From Fidelibacterota bacterium (GTDB taxonomy: Bacteria > Fidelibacterota > Marinisomatia > SCGC-AAA003-L08 > D37C17): a stretch of DNA of 14,947 bases. Below, one piece after another: positions 7,871 through 14,947 of this stretch. The stretch lies in NCBI GenBank assembly GCA_002707765.1, contig PANV01000013.1:1-14947 (forward strand), in the 5' to 3' direction. Every line of letters starts with the position of its first letter. Within the stretch, counting starts at the first letter, position 1. Below the pieces are notes generated by a model that worked only from the letters and a program-made list of their open reading frames with translations, made no database searches and had not been told where the DNA came from. Position numbers and translations under genes: made by a program.

Positions 7871-7910
7871 ATTGATTCATCAATATAATAAAGATTTAAA
7901 TTATTTAAAT
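7871..7910 (+). promoter_or_regulatory. Palindrome overlapping a TATAAT box, plus AT hairpin, ahead of the lipoprotein gene
   Basis: The 49-base gap after metB contains the inverted repeat ATTGATTCATCAAT (7871-7884; six-base arms, two-base centre). It runs directly into a perfect TATAAT (7884-7889). A second AT-only inverted repeat follows (ATTTAAA 7894-7900 and TTTAAAT 7904-7910). A palindrome touching a -10 box is the layout of a repressor site, and this gap is the largest break between 6726 and the window end. No -35 box is seen, and all-AT palindromes arise easily by chance in such DNA. Confidence 0.25.
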
Positions 7911-7917
7911 TCAATAT

Positions 7918-10900
7918 ATGATGTCATTTAGAAAATATTTACAAAAGTTTTTCTTTAATTCTCTATTTCTCATTATAATATCATTCACTTTCCAATCGTG
8001 TAGTCTTCAGGAAAATATTTCAGAAAGTCAAAAATTAAAAGAAAAATTTCAAAAAGCTAAAATTAGAAAAGATAGAAAATCTAATAGTAATTTTTTTGCT
8101 TACTATAATAGTTATTATTTAGCAAAAGTAAAATTTAGAGATGCTTTAGAACTTAGCTATCAGGAAAAAGTCTCAGGTAATCAAAGAAACTCTAAAGCTT
8201 CATCTGAAAAACTTTTTGACGATGCTATTAAATATTCTTTAATTGTTATAAATGATTTTGAAAATTCAAACCTTTATGAAGATGCTGCATATATTATTGC
8301 AAGATCAAGTTATAATAAAAATCTTTTATCTCCAGCTACTTACTATTTTAAAGAAATTACTAATAACGATAAAAGTCCTTATTATTATGATAGTTTGATA
8401 AGATTAGGTTTAATCTATTTAGAATTAAATAATAAAGAAGCACTTGAATTAGTACTAGATAAACTTGATAATAATTTTGATAATTTTAATAAAAATATTT
8501 TTGATTTAAAGAAGAAGATACCATATGTTTTTCTACTAGAAGAACTTCAAAATTCTAAATCAAATTATTTTATTTTAAAGGCAAAATACTCATCATTAAA
8601 AGATTCTTCAAGTGCATTAATTGAAGAATTTTATTTAAATGCAATTAATAATGCAATCAATGATACTCAGAAAAAAAATATATATTTTAATCTAATTGCT
8701 TTTTTTGAAACATTGAATGATGAAGTAAAAGTCCTAAATTACTTAAATGAATTAAAAAATCAATTTGAAGTTGATAAAGAAGTTGTTGATTTAATGCAAA
8801 ATTGGTTTGATTATAATAGAAGATTAGGTTTTTATAATGAAGTTTTTGATTATATCGATTACAAGTTAAATACTGATTTAGATGATGATAAATATATTTA
8901 TTACAATATAGAGAAAGCAAAAACTCTTATTAGTAGAAAAGATTTTTCAAAATCAGAAATTCTATTAAATGATTTATTGGACAAATTCGAACAGAAAATA
9001 AATTCTCACAAGATATCTTTTTCAGATGTTTATTCAATGTTAGGATTTATTTACCTTAGTGAATTTAAGGATTATGAAAAATCTTTGGACTATTATAGCT
9101 TAGCTGTTGAAAAAAATCCATCAAATTTAGATTTAAAAAATAAATTTATTGCTTTAGAAAGTTTTGTTGAAATTTATAATCAGTTTTTAGTTTTAGATCT
9201 TCCCAATAAAAATGATTCAACATTTGTTTATGATTTGGAAATTGATTCAATTGCTAATAAAAATATTTTGTTGCCAGATGATTATCGGTATGATTCAACA
9301 TTGATTGATAGTTTGATATTTGATATGAGTTCTATTCTATATTTTAATTTAAATCTTCCTGAAAATGCACTTGAAAATCTTAATTTAATTAATGAAGATA
9401 ATAATGCAGACTTCATGAAAAAAGTTTTTTATTTTAAGTCAGAACTTGATGCAAATTTTAATATTGATAGTACTTTAATATTCAATGATTTATTAACAGA
9501 AAAAAATAATTCAGACTCAATTAATACAGAGGCATTTAGAATGATGGATTCTTCAATATCAGATGCCTTAAACATATTTAAAAAAAATTATGAAAAATAT
9601 AATGATCCTGTTTCTTTGTATATGGCTGGATTTATAAATGATTACTACTTAAATGATATTGAAGAAACTATTCATTTTTATAAAAAATATATTGATTCAG
9701 ATAATGGATTTTATATTTCGGAGGTTTCTAAAAGATATAATGAAATTAAGAAAAATTTTGAAGATCAAATACAATATAGAAAAAATCAATTAATTTTAAA
9801 TCAAAGCTTGAATTATATCCAAAATATCACTGAAATACTGCCCAATGACTCTCTTCTAAAACAAATAAATGAAATTGAAAAAAAAGTTCAAGGTAAAGAT
9901 AAAGTTTATGTTAATGATTTTTTGAAAATATTTAATTTTCCATCACATATTATGTTGCGTGATACACTTACTCAAAATGAGAATTATCATTTTCAATCAT
10001 ATAGTAGAAATAGAAAAAATATGATTAATCTGCTAATAGAGGTTGCAGATATTTTATATAGAAAATATAATCCTGAATTAGGAAGTGAATATTTTCAATT
10101 AATTGCAGATTTTTATAAAGATGAGATTTTTTATGGAGAAGCTATGTTATCATTATCTCAATTAGATGAAAAAAGAGATAGAGTTTTAGAATATGTTGAA
10201 GTTGAAAAACAGAAATTTTTAGAATTGGATAAACTAAAACCAAGAAATGGTTCTGAAGTTATTAATGCTGTAGAAAGTTTACCCCAACCACTCGATATTG
10301 ATTATGAGATAATTATAAAAAGTAATCAGCTAGACTCTTCAAAGATAAATAAAAAATTTAATGTTAAATATAAAAATGAATTTACTTCATATGATGAAGA
10401 AGTTAGTGCAAAAATAGGATTTTTAGATGCAGGTGAAAATATTCAATACTTTATTTCAGATAGTAAAATTTTTAAAAACAAGAATTCAATTATTGCAATA
10501 AATCCAGATTATTCAAATACCATAGAAATTTCAGAGGATAGCTACTATTTTGATAAGGATTTCCCAATTATTTTTCATGAAATATATGATGAAATAAATA
10601 ATAGTAAATATAGATATAATATAAATAATTCGAGTTCTGATTGTGAATATCTAGGTCAAAGTTTATCTTGTTATGAAATTGATTATATTCCATCTGATGG
10701 TAAAAATCCAAAAACAGCATGGATATTAGAAGCTGACGATAATATTTTTATCAAAATTAAAGAAATAGAATTTGATAACAATGGTTCTTTATTATTTGAG
10801 AAAAATTATGAATATTTAGAAGTTGATTTTTATAGAATAATTAACAAAATTAAATTGATGGATTTCAATTCAAAAACAGAAAGAGTATTTTTAAGAACAA

Positions 10901-11451
10901 ATATTAAAGTTAACCAAGGAAAATTTGGTTTAAATAAAACTCCAATTATTGATAATAAAAAAATGGATTACTCGAATAATTTTTTCTTTAAAAAATCTTC
11001 GAAAAAAAATAATTTTGTTAATGATTTTCAAGGTATTGAAAAACTAGAAATTCAATATGAAAAATTATTTTCTAATAAAGAAGTTAATTTAGAAGAAGAT
11101 AATCCATTTAATTATATCCAATCTATTAATCAATATTTTTATTTCGTTGAGGATGCAAGTTTTAATGGAACTGAATTATCTGAATCTGACTGGTTAGTAG
11201 CTTATAATGGTGATGTAATAGTTGGTGCAAGGAAATATGTATCAGGTGCAAAAATAGATATACCAATTATGGGTTATGATAATTCATCAGAAAATACTAA
11301 AATATCAACAGAAGGGTATTGCAAAACAGGTGATTTACCAATAATTAGATTGCATAGGTCAGATGGTACAGTTTTAGATTTAGATGTGATTTCTGTGGAA
11401 GGAGATCTTGAATTTAAAAATATTGGCCATTCAACAGTTATAATTAAATAA
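7918..11451 (+). CDS. Large TPR lipoprotein with LolA-like region and C-terminal secreted-protein domain
   Basis: This 1177-residue protein begins with a lipoprotein signal peptide: basic MMSFRKYLQK, a hydrophobic stretch, and lipobox FQSC with the lipidated cysteine at 28. Helical, TPR-like segments follow, clearest at about 56-150 (NSYYLAKVKFRDALE, DAAYIIARSSYNKNLLSPATYYFKEI), 368-414 (YEKSLDYYSLAVEKNPSN), 562-593 and 703-770. Their layout resembles BamD-like and SprE/PorW-like lipoproteins. Residues 790-1005 look beta-rich. The piece at 918-1003 (CYEIDYIPS, TAWILEADDNIFIKIKEIEF, FLRTNIKVN) resembles LolA-type lipoprotein-sorting folds. Residues 1061-1177 hold FYFVEDASFNGTEL, DWLVAYNGDVIVGARKY, IPIMGYD, TEGYCKTGDLP and IIRLHRSDG. 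I know this pattern from C-terminal domains of secreted proteins in Marinimicrobia and relatives. It is probably on the outer membrane, scaffolding envelope assembly or secretion; the function is inferred and no family was confirmed. ATG 7918 or 7921 can serve as start. Confidence 0.85.
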   Translation: MMSFRKYLQKFFFNSLFLIIISFTFQSCSLQENISESQKLKEKFQKAKIRKDRKSNSNFFAYYNSYYLAKVKFRDALELSYQEKVSGNQRNSKASSEKLFDDAIKYSLIVINDFENSNLYEDAAYIIARSSYNKNLLSPATYYFKEITNNDKSPYYYDSLIRLGLIYLELNNKEALELVLDKLDNNFDNFNKNIFDLKKKIPYVFLLEELQNSKSNYFILKAKYSSLKDSSSALIEEFYLNAINNAINDTQKKNIYFNLIAFFETLNDEVKVLNYLNELKNQFEVDKEVVDLMQNWFDYNRRLGFYNEVFDYIDYKLNTDLDDDKYIYYNIEKAKTLISRKDFSKSEILLNDLLDKFEQKINSHKISFSDVYSMLGFIYLSEFKDYEKSLDYYSLAVEKNPSNLDLKNKFIALESFVEIYNQFLVLDLPNKNDSTFVYDLEIDSIANKNILLPDDYRYDSTLIDSLIFDMSSILYFNLNLPENALENLNLINEDNNADFMKKVFYFKSELDANFNIDSTLIFNDLLTEKNNSDSINTEAFRMMDSSISDALNIFKKNYEKYNDPVSLYMAGFINDYYLNDIEETIHFYKKYIDSDNGFYISEVSKRYNEIKKNFEDQIQYRKNQLILNQSLNYIQNITEILPNDSLLKQINEIEKKVQGKDKVYVNDFLKIFNFPSHIMLRDTLTQNENYHFQSYSRNRKNMINLLIEVADILYRKYNPELGSEYFQLIADFYKDEIFYGEAMLSLSQLDEKRDRVLEYVEVEKQKFLELDKLKPRNGSEVINAVESLPQPLDIDYEIIIKSNQLDSSKINKKFNVKYKNEFTSYDEEVSAKIGFLDAGENIQYFISDSKIFKNKNSIIAINPDYSNTIEISEDSYYFDKDFPIIFHEIYDEINNSKYRYNINNSSSDCEYLGQSLSCYEIDYIPSDGKNPKTAWILEADDNIFIKIKEIEFDNNGSLLFEKNYEYLEVDFYRIINKIKLMDFNSKTERVFLRTNIKVNQGKFGLNKTPIIDNKKMDYSNNFFFKKSSKKNNFVNDFQGIEKLEIQYEKLFSNKEVNLEEDNPFNYIQSINQYFYFVEDASFNGTELSESDWLVAYNGDVIVGARKYVSGAKIDIPIMGYDNSSENTKISTEGYCKTGDLPIIRLHRSDGTVLDLDVISVEGDLEFKNIGHSTVIIK

Positions 11452-11458
11452 TTAGTAA

Positions 11459-11656
11459 ATGATTATAAAAAAAAGAAAATCTAAATTCAAAATAATTTGG
11501 TCAATGAGAAAATGGTCATATGATTATATTAAGTGGAGATTAATTACTGCATATCCAGGTGGTATGAAATATGCTATTAAACATCCTATTGAGTTAATAA
11601 AGGATTTATGGAATTATTTAAGTTGGTGTCAAAAAGTTGATCAGGATTTAAGTTAA
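11459..11656 (+). CDS. Small basic tryptophan-rich protein, 65 residues, unrecognised
   Basis: I do not recognise this family. The ATG lies seven bases after the large lipoprotein gene, and the TAA stop is one base before the pyrD ATG, so it is embedded in the operon and very likely real. The protein has 14 Lys/Arg against 5 Asp/Glu (net about +9), a basic N-terminus (KKRKSKFK), five tryptophans (14, 19, 26, 51, 56) and the block YDYIKWRLITAYPGG (21-35), then YAIKHPIELIKDLWNYLSWC (38-57). It has no signal peptide and no clear membrane helix. Amphipathic helices with tryptophans could bind a membrane surface or nucleic acid, but that is only a guess. The short, Trp/Tyr/Gly/Pro-rich core looks conserved rather than random, since random AT-rich frames rarely give five tryptophans. 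Confidence 0.7.
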   Translation: MIIKKRKSKFKIIWSMRKWSYDYIKWRLITAYPGGMKYAIKHPIELIKDLWNYLSWCQKVDQDLS

Positions 11657-11657
11657 A

Positions 11658-12566
11658 ATGCTTAAGACAAAGATTAGAAATATAGAGTTTGATTCTCCTA
11701 TAATTGCTGCAAGTGGGACATTTGGATATGGAGATGAAGTGAAAAAATTTGTTGATTTATCTAAATTAGGTTGCGTTATTACTAAATCAATAACCTTGGA
11801 ACCCAGAATAGGAAATCCTTCACCAAGAATATTTGAATCAGAATCGGGTATGATTAATGCTATTGGTTTAGCAAACTTGGGAGTGAAAAAGTTTTGCATA
11901 GAAAAATTACCTGCTCTGAGAAATATTGATACAAATTTTTTAATAAGCATAGCTGGTTCAAATTTTGATGATTATATTAAAGTAATGGAGGAAATAGAAA
12001 ACTGCGATGGGAGCCACGTAGGTTATGAAATTAATATATCATGCCCAAATGTTAAAGAAGGAGGAATGGAGTTTGGTGTTGATCATGAAGTAACTTTAAA
12101 ATTAACCTCTGAGCTTAGAAAATTAACACATAAAATTCTTATTATCAAACTTAGTCCAAATGTTACAAGTATTGAAAAAATTGCTTTAGCGGCTCAAGAT
12201 GGAGGAGCTGATGCAGTAAGTGCTGTAAATACTTTTGTAGGAATGGGGATTAATTACAGAACTGGAAAAATGACCTTGAGTACTAAATTTGGAGGAGTTT
12301 CAGGCCCACCAATAAAGCCATTAGCTCTTGCTAAAATTCATAAAATATATAATGAAGTTGAAATTCCAATTATTGGAATGGGTGGAATATCAAATTTTGA
12401 AGATGTTGTAGAGTTTATCAGAGTCGGTTCAACTATGGTTCAAGTAGGAACTCTGAATTACAGAGATCCATCACTTATATCTAAAATGAATGATAAATTG
12501 AAAAATTTTTTAACGATCAATAAAATAAATAATATTTCAGAATTGATTGGCAATTATTGTGAATAG
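11658..12566 (+). CDS. pyrD: Dihydroorotate dehydrogenase, class 1B catalytic subunit
   Basis: This FMN enzyme oxidises dihydroorotate to orotate in pyrimidine synthesis. The 302-residue protein is cytosolic and has no N-terminal membrane extension. Motifs are AASGTFGYGDEVKKF (17-31), ITKSITLEPRIGNPSPRIFE (41-60), GMINAIGLANLGV (64-76), YEINISCPNVKEGG with the catalytic-base cysteine C129, the FMN lysine in IIKLSPNVT (K164), SAVNTFVGM, GGVSGPPIKPLAL and the FMN phosphate loop GMGGISNFEDV (240-250). The Cys base and the LEPR.GNP.PR block place it in class 1B, which normally pairs with PyrK (FAD, 2Fe-2S) to use NAD. No pyrK lies in the window. Family members usually read AIGLQNPGV where this one reads AIGLANLGV. 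It starts one base after the 65-residue gene and its end overlaps the RlpA-like gene. Confidence 0.94.
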   Translation: MLKTKIRNIEFDSPIIAASGTFGYGDEVKKFVDLSKLGCVITKSITLEPRIGNPSPRIFESESGMINAIGLANLGVKKFCIEKLPALRNIDTNFLISIAGSNFDDYIKVMEEIENCDGSHVGYEINISCPNVKEGGMEFGVDHEVTLKLTSELRKLTHKILIIKLSPNVTSIEKIALAAQDGGADAVSAVNTFVGMGINYRTGKMTLSTKFGGVSGPPIKPLALAKIHKIYNEVEIPIIGMGGISNFEDVVEFIRVGSTMVQVGTLNYRDPSLISKMNDKLKNFLTINKINNISELIGNYCE

Positions 12567-13041
12567 AATATTAATTCAATTTATGTGTTTATTATTTTTT
12601 TCTTCTTGTACTGTATCTCCTAGATACTCCTCCTCAAATCACTCAATTAAGAGTGGTAAATTAGAACAAAAAAAAAATACTGCTAAATCTTCTAAAAAAA
12701 ATGATTTTAAAACAGGTGATGTTTTAACAGGTATTTCATCGTGGTACGGTCCTAACTTTCATGGAAAATTAACAGCTAATGGTGAGGTTTATGATCAATA
12801 TGGTGTCACAGCAGCTCACAAAACATTACCTTTGGGAACAGTTGTTAGAGTTACTAACTTAGATAATGAAAAATCAATAATTTTGCGAATTAATGATAGA
12901 GGACCCTATGTTGGAAATAGGATTTTGGATTGTTCGTATGGAGCTGCAATAAAATTAGGGTTTAAAGATTTAGGCACCGCAAGTGTAAAAATTGAAATAA
13001 TTGAATTAGGAGATGGTGTATACATGCACCACAATAATTAA
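12559..13041 (+). CDS. rlpA: RlpA-family septal ring lipoprotein / lytic transglycosylase
   Basis: RlpA proteins are outer-membrane lipoproteins; in Pseudomonas aeruginosa RlpA cleaves peptidoglycan strands stripped of stem peptides and helps daughter-cell separation. I choose GTG 12559, inside the pyrD stop region (GTGAATAG), giving MNRILIQFMCLLFFSSC with the lipid cysteine at 17; an in-frame TTG at 12547 would add four residues. After a Ser/Lys-rich linker (about 18-55), the double-psi beta barrel (about 57-149) runs from GISSWYGPNFHGKLTANGE through AAHKTLPLGTVVRVTN to NDRGPYVGNRILDCS. The residues reported essential in P. aeruginosa RlpA keep their spacing here: Glu76, Asp79, His87. At about 160 residues it lacks the C-terminal SPOR domain, so septal targeting would need another route. 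The cdsA ATG follows its stop directly. The family is firm, enzymatic activity likely. Confidence 0.92.
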   Translation: MNRILIQFMCLLFFSSCTVSPRYSSSNHSIKSGKLEQKKNTAKSSKKNDFKTGDVLTGISSWYGPNFHGKLTANGEVYDQYGVTAAHKTLPLGTVVRVTNLDNEKSIILRINDRGPYVGNRILDCSYGAAIKLGFKDLGTASVKIEIIELGDGVYMHHNN

Positions 13042-13857
13042 ATGAAAAAAAATAATGATTCTCGTTTATTAGTTAATCTTATTGGAATACCTTTGCTTTT
13101 ATCAGCTATCTATTATGGAGGATTATTTTTTCAATGTTTAATATTTGTATCTATTTTCTTTTCTACATATGAATTAGAAAAAATGTGTTTATTAAAAAAA
13201 ATTAATATTCATATTATTCCACTTTATCTTTTTTATACTTATCTTTTTTTAAATCATTTAATTGAAATAAATTTATTCAATAAACAAAGTTTTATGATAG
13301 AAATAATTATAATTTTATCTATTGTAATTCTTACGTTTGAATTGTTTCGTGATAAAGAAAAACCAATTGAAAATTTAGGTGTAACATTATTGGGTGCAAT
13401 TTGGATAGGAGTTTTTTTAGACTGCATAGTCAGTATCAGAAATATGGAGTTTGGAATGAGTTGGATTTTTATAATGTTTGTATCAGTTTGGATTTGTGAT
13501 TCAGCAGCTTTTATTTTTGGTTCAAAATTTGGTAAAAGAAAAATTTTAGAAAGAGTAAGCCCTAATAAAACATGGTTAGGGAGTATTTCTGGTTTATTGT
13601 CTGTATTTATTTTCATTTTTATTGTTTCTACAAATCAGAACCAATTATTTGAAAAGAGTTTTGTTAATTTATTTTTTTTAACAATAATTTTTGGCATGAT
13701 TAGTCAATTTGGAGATTTAGTAGAATCTATGATTAAAAGACAATTTGGAGTAAAGGATTCAGGTAGATCACTTAGAGGTCACGGTGGATTTTTAGATAGA
13801 ATGGATTCTTTGATGTTAGCTGCTCCAAGCTTATATTTATATTTGAGTTATTTATGA
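13042..13857 (+). CDS. cdsA: Phosphatidate cytidylyltransferase (CDP-diglyceride synthase)
   Basis: This membrane enzyme makes CDP-diacylglycerol from phosphatidic acid and CTP, the precursor of all the cell's phospholipids. The 271-residue protein is hydrophobic along most of its length, with about seven or eight membrane segments (for example near 10-40, 58-76, 83-100, 113-130, 139-160, 180-197 and 208-222). The conserved parts are CDSAAFIFGSKFG (152-164), SPNKTWLGSISG (173-184) and the complete CdsA signature from S229 to D255 (SMIKR, VKDSGRSLRGHGGFLDRMD). ATG follows the rlpA stop with no spacer, and the TGA overlaps the next ATG (ATGA, 13854-13857), so translation of three successive genes is tightly linked. 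In many bacteria cdsA sits with uppS and dxr; here it follows an RlpA-family gene instead. The identification is secure. Confidence 0.96.
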   Translation: MKKNNDSRLLVNLIGIPLLLSAIYYGGLFFQCLIFVSIFFSTYELEKMCLLKKINIHIIPLYLFYTYLFLNHLIEINLFNKQSFMIEIIIILSIVILTFELFRDKEKPIENLGVTLLGAIWIGVFLDCIVSIRNMEFGMSWIFIMFVSVWICDSAAFIFGSKFGKRKILERVSPNKTWLGSISGLLSVFIFIFIVSTNQNQLFEKSFVNLFFLTIIFGMISQFGDLVESMIKRQFGVKDSGRSLRGHGGFLDRMDSLMLAAPSLYLYLSYL

Positions 13858-14947
13858 AAACTGAAAAAATTAAAACTATACTTGCAACAGATTGTGGTTC
13901 TACCACAACTAAGGCAATTTTGATTGAATATGTTGAAAATGAATATCGTTTGACTTTTAGAGGTGAATCTCCAACAACAGTTGAGGCACCATTTGAGGAT
14001 GTCACTAAAGGTGTAATTAATGCAATAGTTGAGTTAGAAGAACTTTCAGGTAAAATAATTTTAAATGACGATAAAATTATTTCACCATCTGATAGAGGTA
14101 AAGGAGTAGATATTTATATATCTACAAGCTCAGCTGGTGGAGGACTTCAATTAATGGTAGCAGGTGTTGTTAAAAATATGACCGGAGAAAGTGCTGAGAG
14201 AGCAGCATTAGGGGCAGGTGCAATTGTTATGGATATACTTGCATCTAATGATAAGAGGCAGTATCATGAAAAGGTTAAACGCATTAGAGAATTAAGACCA
14301 GATATGCTACTTTTATCTGGTGGAGTTGATGGAGGAACTAAATCTCATGTTGTAGAAATTGCTGAAATAGTTCAGTCAGCTAATCCAAAACCAAGGTTAG
14401 GAATGAATTACAAATTACCAATAATTTTTGCGGGAAATAAAGATGCAAGATCTGCAATTAAAAATAGATTATCTGATATCTCTGACCTTTCAATTATTGA
14501 TAATATTAGACCCACATTAGATGATGAAAATCTAAAGCCAAGCAGAGATAAAATTCATGATTTATTTATGGAACATGTCATGGCACAAGCACCTGGATAC
14601 AAAAAATTAATGAGTTGGACTCATAGTCCAATAATGCCTACTCCAGGAGCAGTTGGGGAAATTATAAAAAAAATAGCTTCAATTGAAAAAATATCTGTTA
14701 TTGGAGTAGATATTGGAGGGGCAACTACTGATGTTTTTTCTGTGTTTAATAAAAAATTTAACCGAACAGTTAGCGCAAATTTAGGAATGAGTTATTCAAT
14801 ATGTAATGTTTTAGCTGAAACAGGTGCTAAAAATGTTTTAAAATGGGTACCATTTGAAATTGAATCTGATGAACTTACAAATAGAATCGCTAATAAAATG
14901 ATTAGGCCAACAACTATCCCTCAAAGTTTAGATGATTTACAAATTGA
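13854..14947 (+). CDS. GlmL/MutL-family ATPase (methylaspartate mutase accessory type), C-terminus cut by window end
   Basis: The 364 visible residues belong to the GlmL family of the ASKHA ATPase fold, named after the gene found beside B12-dependent glutamate mutase genes (not the mismatch-repair MutL). Motifs are the first phosphate loop ATDCGSTTTKAI (11-22), TVEAPFEDV, ISTSSAGGGLQLMVAG (89-104), ESAERAALGAGA (112-123), LLLSGGVDGG, IIFAGNKDARSAI, APGYKKL, TPGAVGEI and the second loop GVDIGGATTDVFS (284-296). In other bacteria GlmL is thought to reactivate or assist glutamate mutase or related cobalamin enzymes; its biochemistry is not well settled. No glmE/glmS partner is visible, though it could lie past the window. 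The ATG overlaps the cdsA stop (ATGA), so it belongs to this operon. The N-terminus is complete and the reading frame is open to the last base. Confidence 0.88.
   Translation, partial: MKTEKIKTILATDCGSTTTKAILIEYVENEYRLTFRGESPTTVEAPFEDVTKGVINAIVELEELSGKIILNDDKIISPSDRGKGVDIYISTSSAGGGLQLMVAGVVKNMTGESAERAALGAGAIVMDILASNDKRQYHEKVKRIRELRPDMLLLSGGVDGGTKSHVVEIAEIVQSANPKPRLGMNYKLPIIFAGNKDARSAIKNRLSDISDLSIIDNIRPTLDDENLKPSRDKIHDLFMEHVMAQAPGYKKLMSWTHSPIMPTPGAVGEIIKKIASIEKISVIGVDIGGATTDVFSVFNKKFNRTVSANLGMSYSICNVLAETGAKNVLKWVPFEIESDELTNRIANKMIRPTTIPQSLDDLQI

Noticed and set aside
8687..8920. 77-codon minus-strand open frame inside the large lipoprotein gene
   Set aside because: Low-complexity Tyr/Asn/Leu/Gln translation, antisense to a long continuous coding frame.
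13254..13616. 120-codon minus-strand open frame within cdsA
   Set aside because: It mirrors the hydrophobic cdsA codons on the other strand; the plus strand carries the complete CdsA signature.
13772..14005. 77-codon minus-strand open frame across the cdsA/GlmL junction
   Set aside because: It overlaps two well-supported plus-strand genes and has no recognisable motif or ribosome site.
13854..14947. Reading the last gene as DNA mismatch repair MutL
   Set aside because: The sequence has ASKHA-type phosphate loops (DCGSTTTK, GVDIGGATTDV) and no GHKL ATPase motifs; it is the unrelated GlmL family.

Overview
The window is AT-rich throughout (by eye roughly 70% A+T), densely coded, and holds ordinary chromosomal metabolic genes with standard stop codons. 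No gene is broken, and there is no tRNA, rRNA, CRISPR array, insertion sequence or prophage gene. The gene mix suggests a marine, free-living bacterium of the Fibrobacteres-Chlorobi-Bacteroidetes (FCB) side of the tree, with Marinimicrobia (SAR406) as my best guess. The main pointers are a giant TPR lipoprotein with a C-terminal domain typical of secreted proteins of that group, a class 1B PyrD, an animal-like class I aldolase and the low GC. This placement is inference and no marker gene settles it.

Left part (1-3449): a minus-strand sulfate adenylyltransferase (sat) is cut by the window start. A 243-base divergent gap contains a possible 38-codon gene. Pyruvate kinase (pyk, plus) and a branched-chain aminotransferase (ilvE, minus) follow; they converge and share 8 bases at their stops. 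A 120-base divergent spacer then carries the apparent promoter of the next block.

Middle part (3450-7868): class I fructose-bisphosphate aldolase, homoserine kinase (thrB), threonine synthase (thrC) and a cystathionine gamma-synthase/lyase family enzyme with a TTG start. Together with sat and ilvE these cover sulfate activation and the Thr/Met/Ile branches of aspartate-derived amino-acid synthesis. pyk and the aldolase are glycolytic.

Right part (7918-14947): a tight co-directional run. It holds a 1177-residue lipoprotein (TPR repeats, then a LolA-like beta region, then a secreted-protein C-terminal domain), an unrecognised basic tryptophan-rich 65-residue protein, pyrD (class 1B, no pyrK in view), an RlpA-family lipoprotein, cdsA, and a GlmL/MutL-family ATPase cut by the window end. 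Gaps are 7, 1, -8, 0 and -4 bases, so this looks like one operon mixing envelope and metabolic functions. I see no defence or mobile system. The least explained items are the large lipoprotein, the 65-residue protein beside pyrD, and the GlmL-family gene without its usual mutase partners.
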